64,000 nt of DNA from Rotaria sordida (Eukaryota; Rotifera; Eurotatoria; Philodinida; Philodinidae), in the NCBI GenBank assembly GCA_905250125.1, contig CAJNOL010000916.1:1-64000 (forward strand). The letters are read 5' to 3'. The position numbers and the translations under genes are program-made. Below the pieces are notes generated by a model that was not told where the DNA came from, ran no database searches, and saw nothing but the letters and a program-made list of their open reading frames with translations. Positions 12,568 through 24,900 of the stretch are shown in pieces (position 1 is the stretch's first letter; each line of letters opens with the position of its first letter).

Positions 12568-14187
12568 TTTGTTACATTGGTTTGTTGAGTTATTGATTGT
12601 CTAATTATAAATATGACTGATGTGTGAAATAAAAATGAGAAGATATAACGAACTAGTCAAGCGTTGCTGAATGTTTCGCTTATTGAATTTGATTGCCTCA
12701 TCGTTATAGATTCAAAAAGAAGAAAAAAAAGAAAGAAAGATATACGATATAAGACGAACAAAGAAAGAACACGCAAGAAGAATAGTGTAGAGCAAAAAAA
12801 TTTTTAATAACGCAAACACATATAATTTTCCAAGGAAGCTGACAGACGCGTAGGTTTTTTTTTACTTGTTCTTTTTCTCGTGCATAGCTCCGTACTTCTT
12901 TTTTTTTCTCTCCTGATTTCACCATTATTTCATTACTGATCTTTTTCTTGTCATGTATGTTATTCACTTGACAATAAAAAGGTTAGTTTATACGTTAAGT
13001 GAACCATTATCTTGACTAATTATAGTTTCGATTAAATATTTTTCTTATTTCATTGCCATCGATGATGATAAGATGAAGGACAAACATTGTTATAACATTA
13101 TTGAAGAATCCCTACTAATAAACAACATACAGAACGAAAAAAAAACAAATTCTATAATCGTTCGTATGTCCAATTATAATATATTTTATTATACTTCATT
13201 TTTTTTTCAATTTATTATTTATTTACAACGTCAAGGATTAATTTCCTTTCATTCCTCGATCTATCGAAAAAAAATTAAAGGTTTCACTAACTATAAACCA
13301 CAAAGTTTCAGATTGGATATATGTAGCAAGATCGAAAATAATGAGGCTTTGCATACGATCTGATTTCTGTTGTAAAGACTTTGTGAAATATCTATTAACG
13401 AGTATAGCGAGCAGAATATCACGAGTTTCATGTTGGTTACACGAGTTTTTCAAGGAGATATCTGCTATTATACTGAGTTATGAACAAAAGCAAAGTGAAA
13501 GAATAAAAACAAACGAATGCATGTTAAATTTTTTCGACAGTGATGCATAACTCATACTGCATACACTTACAGTGAAGAGAATCTGTCGGTAACAATAACA
13601 ACAATTGTTGAATAATGCTTATTTGTTTTGTTGTCTAAATGAGTTCTTGACAAAAAAAAAACAAAGCAAAAAATGAACAATCAATACGTTTCTGTATACA
13701 AGGACAGAAGCGTCTTTTTTTATTTTATGTACTGTAAAAGAACATCTGCACGACGGTTTCAATAACTGTTGTTTGTTGCAATGGTTTTTACATTTCTATG
13801 TACAAATCAGCATACGAGAATAGAGAGAGAGAGAAAGAAGTTCTTGAAAGAAATGCGGAAGAAAAAGTTCAAAGAATATATGGCAATATTTTTCTTGGAT
13901 TTTATTTGTTTCTCGACAATGATAGCAACAGCACAATTTCGATCTTTTTTTTCTTCGCATGTTGGTTAATTAATTATTAAAGAACTTGACTGATCTGTAA
14001 ATACTAATGTTTTTTTTTCATTTTCCTCCTCATTATCGATTTCATTCATTGTCGTAAAGCAAACAATGAATAACAAGCAAATATAGCTAACAACCAAGCT
14101 ATCGGCTGCTTCGGTGTCAATCGGACATACAAGTATAAAGGATACGACAGCTACCTTATACACGTATAACTCAAAACTTTTTGCTAG
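12568..14187. other. Intergenic
   Basis: About 1.6 kb of AT-rich sequence before the ART/TPR pseudogene. Several 60-95 codon frames overlap on both strands and none looks like a known protein. Confidence 0.4.
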
Positions 14188-15775
14188 GTCTGGTTTGACA
14201 GTAGTATTGATCAGGAGAAAAACATAAACTGTAAGAATACAACATCAAAATTAAAAGAGATACTAAATAAAGTAGATACATTCACTGATGCAGATGAATG
14301 TATCAATTCTATCAGCGATATTAAAGAAGAGAAAGTGTTTATGATTTCTTCAATTACAATTGGAAAAACAATCGTTCGCATCATACATGACATGCTGCCA
14401 GCTCAGTACTGCTTCTATTTTTTTGTGGGGAACAAAGTCTCGTATGAACAATAGACCAAACATTAGTAAAAGAACAGATGTTTTTACAGTTATTGCATCT
14501 CTCTACAAATTACTTGAACAAACGGCACATGAATATGATCAAAACTTGAGTTTGATTAGTTTTATCACTAACAGTAGTGGAAGTAGCAAGGAAAAATCTC
14601 GAACAATTGGATTCGTCATTTATATATACACAAATCATGAAAGAAATTTTATTAACTATATATTTCGATCAACAACATATCAATGATTTTACTAGATACT
14701 AGTGCAAAATTTTCGTCGAGAATCCAAAAGAACTTGAAATTGTTGACAAGCTGATACATGAATACCATCATCATTTCTCAATTTGGTAGTATATCTATCA
14801 AAGTTTTCTTTATTCGATGCTCAACGGATAATTACAGATGTAAGACATACACATTTCAAAATCGTTTATTATCTTTCGTAGTCAAAGTTTGTAACAGATA
14901 GGGTTTGATTAAGTGATCAAGACAGAATGTAGACTTTTATCATTTAATCATTTCTTATGGATTAGTAAGGACTGTCAAATATTACTAAAAATTATTCGTC
15001 ACACTATTGAAAGGTCCGGTTCGGTTGGCATTTTATTCATCATGAAAATTGGATTGCCCACCGTGTCTACACTATTCGCCAATGTCGGTGTATGGTCGGT
15101 TGTTTCAAAAAAGAAGAAATTCTCTTCTTCATACATTCTATCTTTCATTTTGGTCAAGTCCAACAAATTAACAACGATCGTCGTTGGCAAATAGATCTTA
15201 CGCTAGTTACTGGAAACGACCTGAAACACTATGCACGTATTGGAGAAATGCATAAAGAAACTTATTCTCAGGAGAAAAAATGGAATCGATTGTGTATGTT
15301 ATTGATTAAACTGAAGCGATTCAACAAAACTCAAAGCGTGTATGATATTCTGCTTGATTAAATAACAATGGATTTGAAACAGTCATTTATTTATCATCAA
15401 CTCGAATGGATCAAGGAGAATATGAAGATACCACTACCTATTATAAAAAAAATCCATTAAAGTCAACCAGAAGATTCTCTCAGCAACGGACGCCATTTGG
15501 ATTCCTTCCTACAACAACATTGGTTCGATGTATAGCAACATGATAACTATTCGAATGTATCTTCATCTTATCGCAAAGCTCTTCCTGTAAATTATCTGAA
15601 TTTAGCTAGTTCTTACAATAATATCGACTGAATTTTCAGAAACATGAGTGATTACTCGAGAGCATTTTTGTATTATGAACATGTCCTTGAAATTGGACAA
15701 CGTTCACTATCTGAGCATCACCCTAATCTTCTTGCTATTCGAAAGAGTATTGAATTTATAAAAGAGAAATTGTAA
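14188..15775 (+). pseudogene. Decayed ADP-ribosyltransferase-TPR gene (bdelloid family)
   Basis: Fragments in all three plus-strand frames follow the order of the ART plus TPR proteins common in bdelloids. The N-terminal part is VWFDSSIDQEKN, ADECINSISDIKEEKVFMI and LLEQTAHEYDQN (14188-14590). A linker follows with YTQIMKEILLTI and NDFTRY. Next comes the transferase-like part: LLSFNHFLWISK, GSVGILFIMKIG, FKKEEILFF, FGQVQQINNDRRWQIDLTLV (14935-15215). TPR pieces end in DYSRAFLYYEHVLEIGQ and EHHPNLLAIRKSIEFIKEKL (15250-15775). The reading is broken by TAG stops at 14452, 14700 and 14787 and by several frameshifts, including between 14454 and 14600, near 15095 and after 15410. It cannot give a full protein and is called a pseudogene. 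The family resembles Arg-specific ARTs; that identification rests on remembered motifs. Confidence 0.75.
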
Positions 15776-16872
15776 TTGATCTTCGTTTTGTTCGAAGAAA
15801 TGAATGTATTGAAGAAAAAGAGTATTCTTTGTTTTTGTTTAAAGAGATACGCGCATGCACAGAGAAACTCTGCTTTATCCATAGCACAAGTGGATGATGC
15901 TAACCAATAACGTAAACAATATATATATTCGAACAATCGGTACCTATTATAAATAAAATATCTTCACGGTATACTTTGTCTTTTGCTGATGTAGTGAGTG
16001 TAGATGCAAAGGAAAGTGAATAAAATACCTATATGCACAATCCACACCCACATTTGTAACTGTAGAAGAATCGAAAGAAACCATTTATCTATGTAGTATT
16101 CAAATTCTAAATGATTGTTCCATTATTAGAGAAGAAGAATGAAAGCATAATGATAAAGTAAGATTTCGGACTTTGATGAGTTCATTGGTTTTATATGAAG
16201 TAAGCAATAGTTTTTCGATCTGGGTAGTTCGTTCGACTGAAACTGAAACATATGGTTAGAATGATGTCGCTCATTGTTTGTGATGAAATAATTGGTTCGA
16301 AGAAAGCAACAAATAGAAATAAGAGTAAATAATAAATAAACTTACTGGAAGTAAAAATTGAATCTCAAACCGGAAGAAAACTCAAATGAGATATCTTTAT
16401 GTTTAAACTGATCGTTCATTTTCTCCTATATGCAATCGGATGTATAAAAATCACTTCCAATAGACATTTATAAATTTCTTCAACGTAAATAGTTGAGTTT
16501 CAATAATTTACTTATCGAATTTGAAGAAAAACTTTCATCTACTTCTAATATCCGAGGCATTCAAACAACTTAAATTTTATGTATAATAATCCTTCATATT
16601 CAAGAACTTCTATAACACAGATTTTCGATTAGATTAAGGTCGAGGTTATATCTAAAATCTGAGTCAATACTCGAATATGGATGTATACAACTAATTTTGC
16701 TAATTCCTCAATTACAGGTCTTTTTTGCATTTTATGCAGTGACATTTTATCACTCCACATATATGTTATTCACCTATTTAACATAAATATAACCTAGAAT
16801 TTTTGTATGAAGATCAGATGTGTAAAAACTGTATTCCAATAATTGAAAAAAAAACATATTTTTTACTGTTTT
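15776..16872. other. Intergenic
   Basis: About 1.1 kb between the pseudogene and TUFM. No coding or structured feature is seen; the TUFM promoter presumably lies at its right end. Confidence 0.45.
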
Positions 16873-16874
16873 AG
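16873..16874 (+). promoter_or_regulatory. Putative trans-splice acceptor of TUFM
   Basis: TTTTACTGTTTTAG ends here, 32 nt before the TUFM ATG, with no visible upstream exon. Confidence 0.4.
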
Positions 16875-16906
16875 ATCTATTTATCCAAAAACAAAAAATA
16901 AGAAAA

Positions 16907-19900
16907 ATGTTAAGCACAAGAGCAATGTTTTGTGCACGGCAAATAACACCTACTTATCGGCATCTTATAAAGGTATATTTCATTGAAGAAAAGATAATAA
17001 ACTTTTAAATAAGTCTATTGATTAACTCCATTCAGAAAAACAATAAAAAAAAAACTATCACCTTCTCCTTCTATATAATCATCAAACCCAATAGAAATAA
17101 CATAATTTTATTTGAAGATGCTCATTTCATATTTTCTTAACTATATAAAACCTTTTTGCTAGCAAAATAAAAATATTTTTTCGATATGAAAAATAATCAA
17201 TAATCATTTAAAGAATCAATTCTTTTCATTTTTTTTTTAGCAACCAATCACTGATATGTCTTTAATTAATGCATATTTACGACGATGTCTTGCTCAAGTT
17301 GTTGTTGAAAAAAAGACATTTAAACGTGATAAACCACATGTTAATATTGGTACAATTGGTCATGTTGATCATGGTAAAACAACTCTAACAGCTGCTATTA
17401 CTCGAAGTAAGACTATTGTAAAACAAAAGAAATAAATATTAATCTTATGTCTATTTCTTTTTGTTTTTTTTAAATACAAAAAGTTCTTAGTGAAAAAAAA
17501 TTAGCTAAAGTAAAAAAATATGAAGAAATTGATAATGCACCTGAAGAAAAAAAACGTGGTATTACAATTAATGCAGCACATATTGAATATTCAACAACGA
17601 ATCGACATTATGGTCATGTTGATTGTCCTGGTCATGCTGATTATATTAAAGTATATTATTTTCAAAGAGAAAAATCAGAAAAATTTTAATATATATTTGA
17701 TTCATTTTAGAATATGATTACAGGTTCATCACAAATGGATGGTGCAATACTTGTTGTTGCTGCAACTGACGGTGTTATGCCACAAACACGTGAACATCTT
17801 CTTCTTGCTAAACAAGTTAATAGAAATATTTAATTTAATTTAATTTAATTTTTAATTATTAATTGTTATTCATATTTGTAGATTGGTATTGAAAAAATTG
17901 TTGTTTTTATGAATAAAGCAGATGCAGCTGATAAAGAAATGATTGAATTAGTAAGTTTTGTTTTTTTATTGAGAACATTTGAAATTCGATTTATTCATTA
18001 AGAAAAAGAAAACCGATGTATTGTTTTTTCTTTCTTTCATATTAGGTTGAACTTGAATTACGTGAATTATTAACACAAATTGGTTTTGATGGTGAACATA
18101 CTCCGATTATACCTGGTTCAGCATTATATGCACTTGAAGTATGTAAAGATAATTTATTTATGATTTTTCGATTTAATAATTTTTCTTTTCAGGATCGAGA
18201 TCCAAAATTAGGTAAAGAATCTGTATTAAAATTACTCGAAGCTGTAGATACATATATTCCTGTACCACCACGAGCTATTGATCAGCCATTTTTATTACCT
18301 GTTGAACATGTTTATACAATACCGAGTATGAATTTAAGTCATACAATTAATTTTAATGTTTTTATCTTTGGTTTGTTTTTCTCAGATAAAGGTACTATTG
18401 TAACTGGACGTGTTGAACGTGGTAATGCAAAAAAAGGTGATCCAATTGAAGTTGTTGGACATAATAAAATCAATAAAGGAATTATTGGAGGTAAAGAATA
18501 GAATATATGACGGTTATGCCAATGTATATGTTCATCTACCAAGGGAACATACAGAACTGTCGGACGCCATCGTTCGACAGTTGGATATATTCTCTTGCAA
18601 GTATTTTCTCAATATCATTATGTCTTAATCTTTTTTTAAAAATATCTAATGACCAACTTTAACAAATAAGAGAGTGTGTTTAAGTCTATTCGTTGGAGTT
18701 TTGAATTTCCGAAAAAAAAAAATGTAAATGAATTATTTTTCTTTTACAAATCTCACAAAAATAACGGTTTGAATTAGCGATTTTGAAATTCTCAGGAAAA
18801 ATTTTTATTAATTGATGAAAATAATCAGTCAATATAATTCAACATTTTTTCAATTTCAAGAAAAATAGATGAATGGTGCATCAGACTAAAATGCTAGGAT
18901 TTGAATAGAAACTCTTTATTCGGGTACATTGCGCAAAATAAACAAAAGTCTGATGTATTTTTGGCTCAATTATAGTAAAGTAAGGTTTGCGTCAAAATAT
19001 TCAATTGAAATGAACTTCAGTGTACATTATGAGAAAGAGCGTACTTACTAGGAAAGTCCTATGACTGATATACTACTTTTGAGTCGAGACTATGTGCATT
19101 ATGTAGAGCGAAATGATCTGTGGAGATGCTGAACTTTTATGGTATTGTTTAAATGAATGCCGTGGTCTCCCTCAGAAACATCATAAAAAATGATTTTCGA
19201 ATTTTGACTTGAAACTTTGCATAGATCATAATAAATTACTCTCGTTCAGGCCTATCTCTATGGAAATTTTCAAGTCGAAATTCCCAAATTAGTTTTCTAG
19301 GCATTTCTGAGAGAAACTGTGGCCTTCATTTAAACAACACCGTAAAAGTACAGTATCTCCGCAGCAATAGCCTAAGGTCAAAGACTCTTTTCAGAATATT
19401 CACAGTTCATTTGGGGCTACATAATGCACATAGTCTTGACTCAAAAGTGGTTTATCACCTGGAGGACTTTCCTCATAAGTTGTAGTCTGTTTTGAATCGT
19501 AAAAAAAATTAATGCATAGCGATATTGAGAAAATACTTCGAAGAACATTTATTCTGGTGCACAAATTATTTTAGAAAAATTGATTGAAAAAAAAAACATT
19601 TAATTGAAGGTTTGGAAATGTTTCATCAAACGATTGAACAAGCACAACCAGGCGATCAATTAGGCATATTACTTAAAAATGTTCGAAAAGAAGATGTTCG
19701 TAGAGGTGTATTTGTTGCTAAACCAGGCTCAATAAAGATGTATAATAAATTTGATTGTCAAGTAAAATATTAAAAAAAAAATTATCAAATTTTGTTTTAT
19801 AATTTTTATTCTGATTTGTTTATATTCATTAGACTTATTTCTTATCTAAAGAAGAAGGTGGTCGTGAAGAACCAATTCCAAAAGAATTTGTATTAACTAT

Positions 19901-20215
19901 GTATTGTCGAACATATGATATTGGTGTTAAAGGTGTTGTACCTGAAGGTCGTGAAATGATTATGCCAGGTGAAGATGGAACATTGACATTGTATTCAAGC
20001 AAACGAATGGTTTGTTGTTGTTTTTCAAAAGGATAAAAAACAAATATTGCTTATTTTTTTTTTTTGTATTATGAAATATTTAGGTTTTGGAAAAAGGTGC
20101 TCGATTTACATTACGTGATGCAGATAATAAAACAGTCGGAACTGGTGTTGTGACAAATATACATCCAGAGCCTCCACCAGAAGAATTGAAAAAATTTTGG
20201 AAACGAGCAGCTTAA
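16907..20215 (+). CDS. TUFM: Mitochondrial elongation factor Tu
   Basis: GTPase that delivers aminoacyl-tRNA to the mitochondrial ribosome. Eleven exons: 16907-16972, 17241-17406, 17484-17650, 17711-17815, 17882-17950, 18046-18138, 18193-18325, 18386-18490, 19610-19761, 19833-20009, 20084-20215. They give 454 residues (human about 452). A basic, Arg-containing presequence ([18 protein letters not shown]) targets the matrix. G motifs: GHVDHGKT at about residues 62-69, [12 protein letters not shown] (switch I region), DCPGH, MNKAD and GSALYALE. Domain 2 shows [18 protein letters not shown]; domain 3 shows [11 protein letters not shown] and the [26 protein letters not shown] region. The eighth intron (18491-19609) is 1,119 nt against about 50-270 nt for the others, because it holds fold-back B. 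Confidence 0.97.
19035..19490. repeat. Fold-back repeat B in a TUFM intron
   Basis: Inverted repeat with arms of roughly 19035-19226 and 19262-19490. Matching blocks are GACTATGTGCATTATGTAG (left) with CTACATAATGCACATAGTC (right), and TTGTTTAAATGAA with TTCATTTAAACAA. The core motif CGAATTTTGACTTGAAACTT is at 19198-19217, with its partner near 19265-19285. It lies wholly inside the intron 18491-19609. Confidence 0.8.
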
Positions 20216-21992
20216 AAACAAAAAATTCTGTTTGCTTTGTTTGTGTAGGATTGTTTTTTTTTCATATGGAAATTTTCGTCTGTGTAAACATTTTTAAAAT
20301 AAAAATCAATGGTACACAGAATTTAAATGATAATTTCCATGTCTTTAAGAAAGTACATGTGTGTACGTTGAAAATATTTTCGAATGACTTGACTTCTCTG
20401 AAGATGTTCCGGTTATTTTCATTTTTGTATTAAGAAGGTCTTGATTTACCTCGGATAGATTTTTTAAGAATGAAAAGCACTCTTTATTTATAGAATATAA
20501 TAGGAAAGCTAATTTAGGTAAAGGTTTAATATATAGGTTTTCATTAACTATTGAGTATTTGTTAAATGATACGTTTTAAATAGGCTTATAAAATATATGA
20601 ACAATGCATATCATTATGAATATATTTATTTATTCTATAAAGTACTATTCAAAATTATAATAACAAAGAATTTTTGATATTTTTTTCTCCTGTGATGCTG
20701 AGTATTTAACACAAGTGCAGATGGTCATTTGAATAGCTAATAAAGTTTTTTAAAAAATCAAACACGTTGCGAAAGTTCATTTTTAATAGCACCATCTGAC
20801 AGAGCCAGTGATGATCCGAAGCAGCCAACATTCGGGACAATGCAAAAAAAAATATTTCATCTGTGCTAGGAAAAAATTAAAATTTTTCATGATTGGCGAA
20901 AGAAATATTACATTCCCATGGTCGGATCACCACTGCGAAGAGCACAAAATTATGAATAATAGCACGGGTCATCGCGTTTTTTTTTGCGATCTTCTCTTTT
21001 AAAGTTACAAGCATCACAACAAACAGAACAATGCATTTTTTTTTTCAGAGAATTTTTAGATAAATTTTGCTTGTTTTGGTAATGCTTGTAAGAGAAAGTC
21101 GTAAAAAACGCGACGACTTCTCGTATTGTTCACAATTTTGTAGTCTTTCAGATGATATTGTTAAAAATGAATTCTCAAAATGTCTACCGAGACATGAGAA
21201 CTACTGTATTCGGTATTGTAGAAAAACTTTCTCACATAGCCCAACTATGAAACCTTGGTATACACAGTGCATCCGATAGAGAACTTTATTAACTATTCAA
21301 ATTACGATTTGACTTTGTGTGACGCACTCAGCATCACAGAAACAAAAAATATCACGAATATCTTGTTCTTATAATTTTGAGTGGTACTATGTAGGACATG
21401 TCTTTTGGATAGACATTATTGAAAAACTACACATTTTTACAAAGGCTTAATATCTTGTTTAATATATTATTATTGAAACATGTAAGATTTCAAATGCTAA
21501 CGTTTTTATTTTAACATTAATACGTATTTATATAAGAGAATTCTTCTTTATAAATTAATTCGTTGTGGATGTCTTTTTTTTTTTCTTTAGAAAATAAAAA
21601 TGAAAAAGAGAAGCTTATTTAAAATGAGATATCTAATTCAAAAAGAAAATATTTCATTATAACTATTGTATTAGTAACTTTTTAGGATTAGTTAATGTCT
21701 AAAATTCTTATTATTCATACATCTTTGCTAAAAAAAAGTAGTTATTTCAAAAAATAATAATAGTTAACTAAATTTTTTCCTTTCCTTCAAAGAATTTTCT
21801 TCAATTTTCTACGCATCGGTTACAAGAAAAATGAGAAAAAGAACGAGAAAGATAAATTTTTTTTTCTTTTATCCTAGCTACCGTTGACAAGGAAGTCATC
21901 GTTAAGGTATGTTATCAACTTATGGCATCATAACGACATTATTATAATATATTAATAAAAAAAAAAGACTTTTTTTTTTTACATTTACAAAA
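20216..21992. other. Intergenic with fold-back C
   Basis: About 1.8 kb between TUFM and the PLAT-domain gene. The main content is the inverted-repeat element at 20675-21354. The rest is AT-rich without genes. Confidence 0.45.
20675..21354. repeat. Fold-back repeat C with terminal inverted repeats
   Basis: The termini read TGATATTTTTT..CTGTGATGCTGAGT on the plus strand at the left and on the minus strand at the right. Pairing continues inward: TTTGAATAGCTAATAAAGTT (20732-20751) with the complement near 21275-21300, and ACAAAATTATGAATAATA with the complement of TATTGTTCACAATTTTGT (21124-21141). The TCGCGTTTTTT and TTCTCTT..ACAAGCAT blocks flank the centre near 21030. Arms are about 320 and 300 bp. 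Target-site duplications are not clear. Likely a non-autonomous DNA element. Confidence 0.8.
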
Positions 21993-24900
21993 ATGGATAT
22001 TAAATATACTGGTGGTGATTTACCTTGGTCACTTCCATTTGGTGATCATTTTAATTCATCAAATTCACAAGAAACTAGTTAAGTGAAGATATATAGAATT
22101 GTCTAAATATCATTTTTTGTTAATTCAGATAGTGAATTAAAAACTATTGCTCATCGACATAATTTTCAAACATTATATGAGCAATTGACTAATTCTAACA
22201 ATAATTCAAAATGGACAAATGCAGGTGTATTTTTTACTAATAAAACAATTGATTCAAATCTAACTGGAATTCATAATACAGGTTTGAAGATTTGAAGAAA
22301 ATTTCTAATATAGAAAAAGAAATATGAATATTTAGATTTTCATGATGATCATAATCATACATTTTGTTATTTATGTTCAATAAATCAACATCAACATGAA
22401 CGAACTAAACCACGTGATGAATCTAAAGTATATTTTTAATTAAATTCATTAGTTAATAATACGTCTAGTTTTTATTATTATTATTAAGAAACGTAAACTT
22501 ATTCCATATAAAAATCCTAAAGCTCTTTTATCATCATCATCATCATCAGATCGAATACAACAAAATTCTTCACCATCACTTGATTTAATAGCTTATCGAT
22601 TTATTGTACGAACTGGTACACAAAAAAATTGTGGTACACAAGCTCAAGTAATAAAAATAAAATAAAATAAAATAAAACTGATTCTTGTACTTTTTCTTTT
22701 CAAGGTATTTTTATATTTATATGGAACTGAAAAGAATTGGACATCAATTCATTTACGAGGACATAATAATAAAAGTTTATCAACATCTATAGATGGTTTT
22801 CCAAGGGGTTCTATTCGAACATTTTGTTTTAAAGGTCCAAATATTGGTCAATTACATCATTTAAATGTTAATGTAAATAATATTAGAGTTTATTGTTAAT
22901 TTTTTAATTCTTCTTCTTTTTTTTTTAGCTTGTTGGTTCTCGTTCAGATAAAGAATGGTTTTTAAAAGAAATTGAAATAACTAATTTAAATAATGCAATA
23001 ACATGGTTATGTGAATTTAATTGTTGGTTACCAAAAACTGATGAACAACAAATAAATGAAATAAAACCAAATGTTTATCAACAAACTAAATTATCATTAT
23101 CAAGTAAAATATTTTAATTAAAATTTATTATAATTTTTATTCCATTATATATATATATATGTAATATATTTAGTTTATATTCTACAAATTCGTACAGGTG
23201 AAAAATCCATTGTTGATACTAATACAAATATTCAAATTCAAATTCGTGGATCAGTAAATCAAACACGTCAATTAACATTAATAAATAATCAAACTAATCT
23301 ATTTGAAAAAAATCAATTAGATACATTTGCAATTGTTGGTTCAGATCTAGGAGATTTATTAGAAATTATGTAAGTATTAGATGAATATTTTTTTTTGCAT
23401 ATGAACAAAGAAATTTTTATTTCAAGTGTTGAATCAGATAAAAATCAATCGACAATGAATTGGCATATAAAAGATATGATAATATGGAGAATAATACCAA
23501 ATGATGATCATAAACAATCTTATGTTTATTTTCCATTTAATATTTGTCTTAATAAAAAATTGAATAGATTTAAAGGAAATAAAGAAATATATCCATTAAT
23601 AGATTATCATTTAAAAGGTAATTTCCATTTTGAAAGAAGATTTTTCATGTATTCTTTTTTTTGTTTTTTTTTTTTATATTTCTAGGTCCTATATGTTATC
23701 AAGTGATTGTTAAAACTGGTAATGTAACAAATGCTGGAACTGATGCTAATGTTTTTTTGATTATTTATGGAAAAAGTGGTCGTACAGTTATTCATCAACT
23801 TAATAATCGATTTAAAAATGATTTTGAACGAAATACAATATCAGAATTTATTGTAAGAAATTATTTCTAACGAAATATTTAACTATCATAACTTTCAAAC
23901 AAATACGTCAATCTTTAAAAATTTATTTTACTGACGAAAGATTAGATCGAAAGTTTTTTTCTAACTGTATGTTCAAAAAAGTTCTATCATATTTCGTCTT
24001 TCAGTAAGAAGCATAGCTTTAAACAGCACTAATATGTGATCTATTGAAAAGGAAATGAATATCACAGAAGGTACCGATCTCATAGTATTTTACGATTTAT
24101 TTCGGTTCATTTCATGAGATAGTGTTTATCTTTTCTTTTATCAGATTATCATCTCTATTCTCGACAAATCATGCGGAAGATACTATGGAATTCGTTGAGA
24201 AAACGTATCGTCGGATTTCTAGTCATTGGCTTAGACATATTTATAGAATGAGTATCTGAAGTAGACATTGCGGGATCAAGTTTTTAGGTGTCGGTGCAGA
24301 GAAAATTATTCCAGAATTTATTCATATCATATCTAAAATAATTCTTCAATACGCGTTTTTTATTTATTCAGTTGAAGACTAACATTTTTTTTGAGTCATC
24401 TCTCTTGATTTATGCTCTGATTCATAAGATAATTTGCTTAAATATTGTACTATAAAACTTGAGTTCGAGTCCCAACTATTGGGACCGCGACTAGTCCCGC
24501 ACATGTCTAATCTCAAGTCATTCATAGTCATCATTTCAACTGGTTGTATTAATAACATCATTGTTTTTCAAATTGTCTATCGTATCATCTAATTTTTCTA
24601 GCACGCTAAGTCCCAGCAACAGAGTTTAATAGCTAGTATGTTAAGGTACAAGCCTCCGGTGGGTATATAAGAAGAAAAGTAAGCATGCAGAATGTACATC
24701 TCTGGCACGAGCCAATTTCATGTTTCATAATCATCGTTTAATAAATCATCAGTTGCTGTTCAGATATGAGAATATTATTATAAATACTGTTCTATCGCCT
24801 GACAATACAACTCAAATAAATAATGCGACGATTACATCTATTTTTATTTTCTGTAACATGTATTCGTGGAATTACTAAATATCTTATAGAATATGCATGA

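Noticed and set aside
13769-14163. Overlapping 60-66 codon frames on both strands
   Set aside because: They overlap one another, lack homology and lie in low-complexity sequence.
24440-24500. tRNA-like T-loop (GAGTTCGAGTCCCAAC)
   Set aside because: The T-stem is imperfect and no matching acceptor, D or anticodon arms are found in the 75 nt upstream.
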